A DNA stretch of 64,000 nt, from NCBI RefSeq assembly GCF_900187885.1, contig NZ_FYEK01000044.1:186001-250000 (forward strand), in the 5' to 3' direction. A program made the position numbers and the translations under genes. Under the pieces are notes generated by a model. The model saw nothing but the letters and a program-made list of their open reading frames with translations. It was not told where the DNA came from and ran no database searches. This DNA is from Thermoflexus hugenholtzii JAD2. GTDB taxonomy: Bacteria > Chloroflexota > Anaerolineae > Thermoflexales > Thermoflexaceae. Positions 63,296 to 64,000 of the stretch are shown here, piece after piece. The first letter of the stretch is position 1; each line of letters opens with the position of its first letter.

Positions 63296-63515
63296 CGCGC
63301 ACCTCCTTGGCCTTACGGGTTGGGGAGCCCCATTCGCGCTCCCGTCATGAATAACGGGCGAGGAGGGCGTGGGTTATGGGCGCCGAACCCGAAGGCCCGG
63401 AAAGGGACCTGCCAGATGTCATAGAGAGAACGTGAGGGAGGGCACTACCCGGAGGGTGTCGGGTTGGAAAAATGGATCATGCGGATCTGAAAACTCTACA
63501 AAGCCGGGGGTGGGG

Positions 63516-64000
63516 ATGGAGATCAGTCGGCGGGCGGATTACGCGATGCGGGTGATCCTGGATCTGGCGATGTTGCCGCCGGGGATGCGGGCCCGGGCCC
63601 GGGACATCGCGCGGCGGCAGGCCATCCCATACGCCTTTTTGCAGAAGATCATCCGGGATCTGTGCGCGGCGGGGTTTGTGGAGGCCAGCCGGGGGCGTCG
63701 AGGAGGGGTCCGCCTGGCGCGTCCGGCCGAGTCCATCACGCTGTTGGAGGTCCTCGAGGCCATGGAAGGCCCCATCCGCCTCAACCGCTGCTCCCGGGAG
63801 CCCCATCTCTGCCCGCGCTACAGCTTTTGCGCCATCCATCCGATCTGGGCCCAGGCGCAGGCGTATCTGGAGCGCCTTCTGGGCTCCACCACTTTCGCTC
63901 AGGTGGCGGAGCGCGGGCGTCAGATCCGGGCGGCCCAGGCCCGCAATGGGGCCAGCGCTCCGGCGGTGCCGGCGCTCCGGTCGCCGATCCCCACCCCGTG
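63516..64000 (+). CDS. Rrf2-family transcriptional regulator, 3' end cut by window edge
   Basis: The frame from ATG 63516 is open to the window end (161 residues seen). The winged helix MEISRRADYAMRVILDLAML, RDIARRQAIPYAFLQKIIRD and VEASRGRRGGVRLARPAESI is typical of Rrf2/IscR regulators. Three Cys follow with spacing Cx6Cx5C (CSREPHLCPRYSFC), close to IscR's Cx5Cx5C, so an Fe-S cluster sensor is likely. The C-terminal tail (ASAPAVPALRSP) is low-complexity. GGGGGTGGGG upstream acts as a weak SD. Confidence 0.88.
   Translation, partial: MEISRRADYAMRVILDLAMLPPGMRARARDIARRQAIPYAFLQKIIRDLCAAGFVEASRGRRGGVRLARPAESITLLEVLEAMEGPIRLNRCSREPHLCPRYSFCAIHPIWAQAQAYLERLLGSTTFAQVAERGRQIRAAQARNGASAPAVPALRSPIPTP

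Overview
This window is a high-GC bacterial chromosome segment, most consistent with a thermophilic member of the Chloroflexota (Thermoflexus- or Anaerolineae-like). That assignment is inferred from gene content and style: PASTA kinase, VanW, LysM and L,D-transpeptidase envelope proteins, DUF5666 proteins, huge GT39-like membrane proteins, an RHS remnant and strong purine-rich ribosome binding sites. No rRNA gene or CRISPR array was seen. Two tRNA genes are present: Arg-TCT near 27.0 kb and Leu-CAA near 58.3 kb.

Layout. 0-1.5 kb holds an unrecognised partial gene, a decayed luciferase-like oxidoreductase and a four-copy repeat. 1.5-7.4 kb is a cell-envelope block: an HtrA-like protease and a PASTA kinase on +, then LysM, NUDIX and VanW genes on -. 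7.4-16.8 kb carries a composite palindrome, mtnP, an L,D-transpeptidase, a crystallin-like secreted protein with an ECF sigma/anti-sigma pair, an AIR-synthase-like protein, an ABC exporter, lspA and a DksA-like protein. 17-23 kb is a phosphate locus: pstS-pstC-pstA-pstB followed by one ORF joining an arsenate reductase-like domain to PhoU. 23-32 kb contains glycerate kinase, mobB, a wrecked RHS gene beside tRNA-Arg, small metabolic genes, a cation/proton antiporter and arginase.

32-42 kb is housekeeping: efp-fabF, moeA, tryptophanase, a DMT exporter, a P-loop kinase, and the DUF177-sigA transcription unit. Between the last two sits a compact promoter / mini-ORF / terminator cassette in which a perfect Shine-Dalgarno is held in one of two mutually exclusive hairpins (39.86-40.09 kb). 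42-51.8 kb has a cNMP-binding/PH-domain membrane protein, an FAD oxidoreductase, a TPR protein, a five-gene - strand cluster (S51-like, BtuF-like, UbiX, GT2, ArsR) and a GntR-SIS pair. 51.8-54.6 kb is a GT39-like membrane protein with an AT-rich patch in the middle of a GC-rich gene. 54.6-57.9 kb is FtsH interrupted by an intein. The window ends with a DUF2085 protein overlapping a metallo-hydrolase, a two-component system, two DUF5666 proteins and an Rrf2 regulator cut by the window edge.

How the genes work together. The envelope genes form a peptidoglycan and stress-sensing theme. The pst block imports and senses phosphate, with ArsC-PhoU as its odd last member. mobB and moeA belong to molybdenum cofactor synthesis. 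Strongest unusual signals: the hairpin-switch mini-ORF, the ArsC-PhoU join with a promoter and SD inside it, the FtsH intein carrying an HTH, the mosaic GT39 gene, a palindrome inserted in the loop of another palindrome with an 8-bp duplication, and a dispersed hairpin-rich repeat family.
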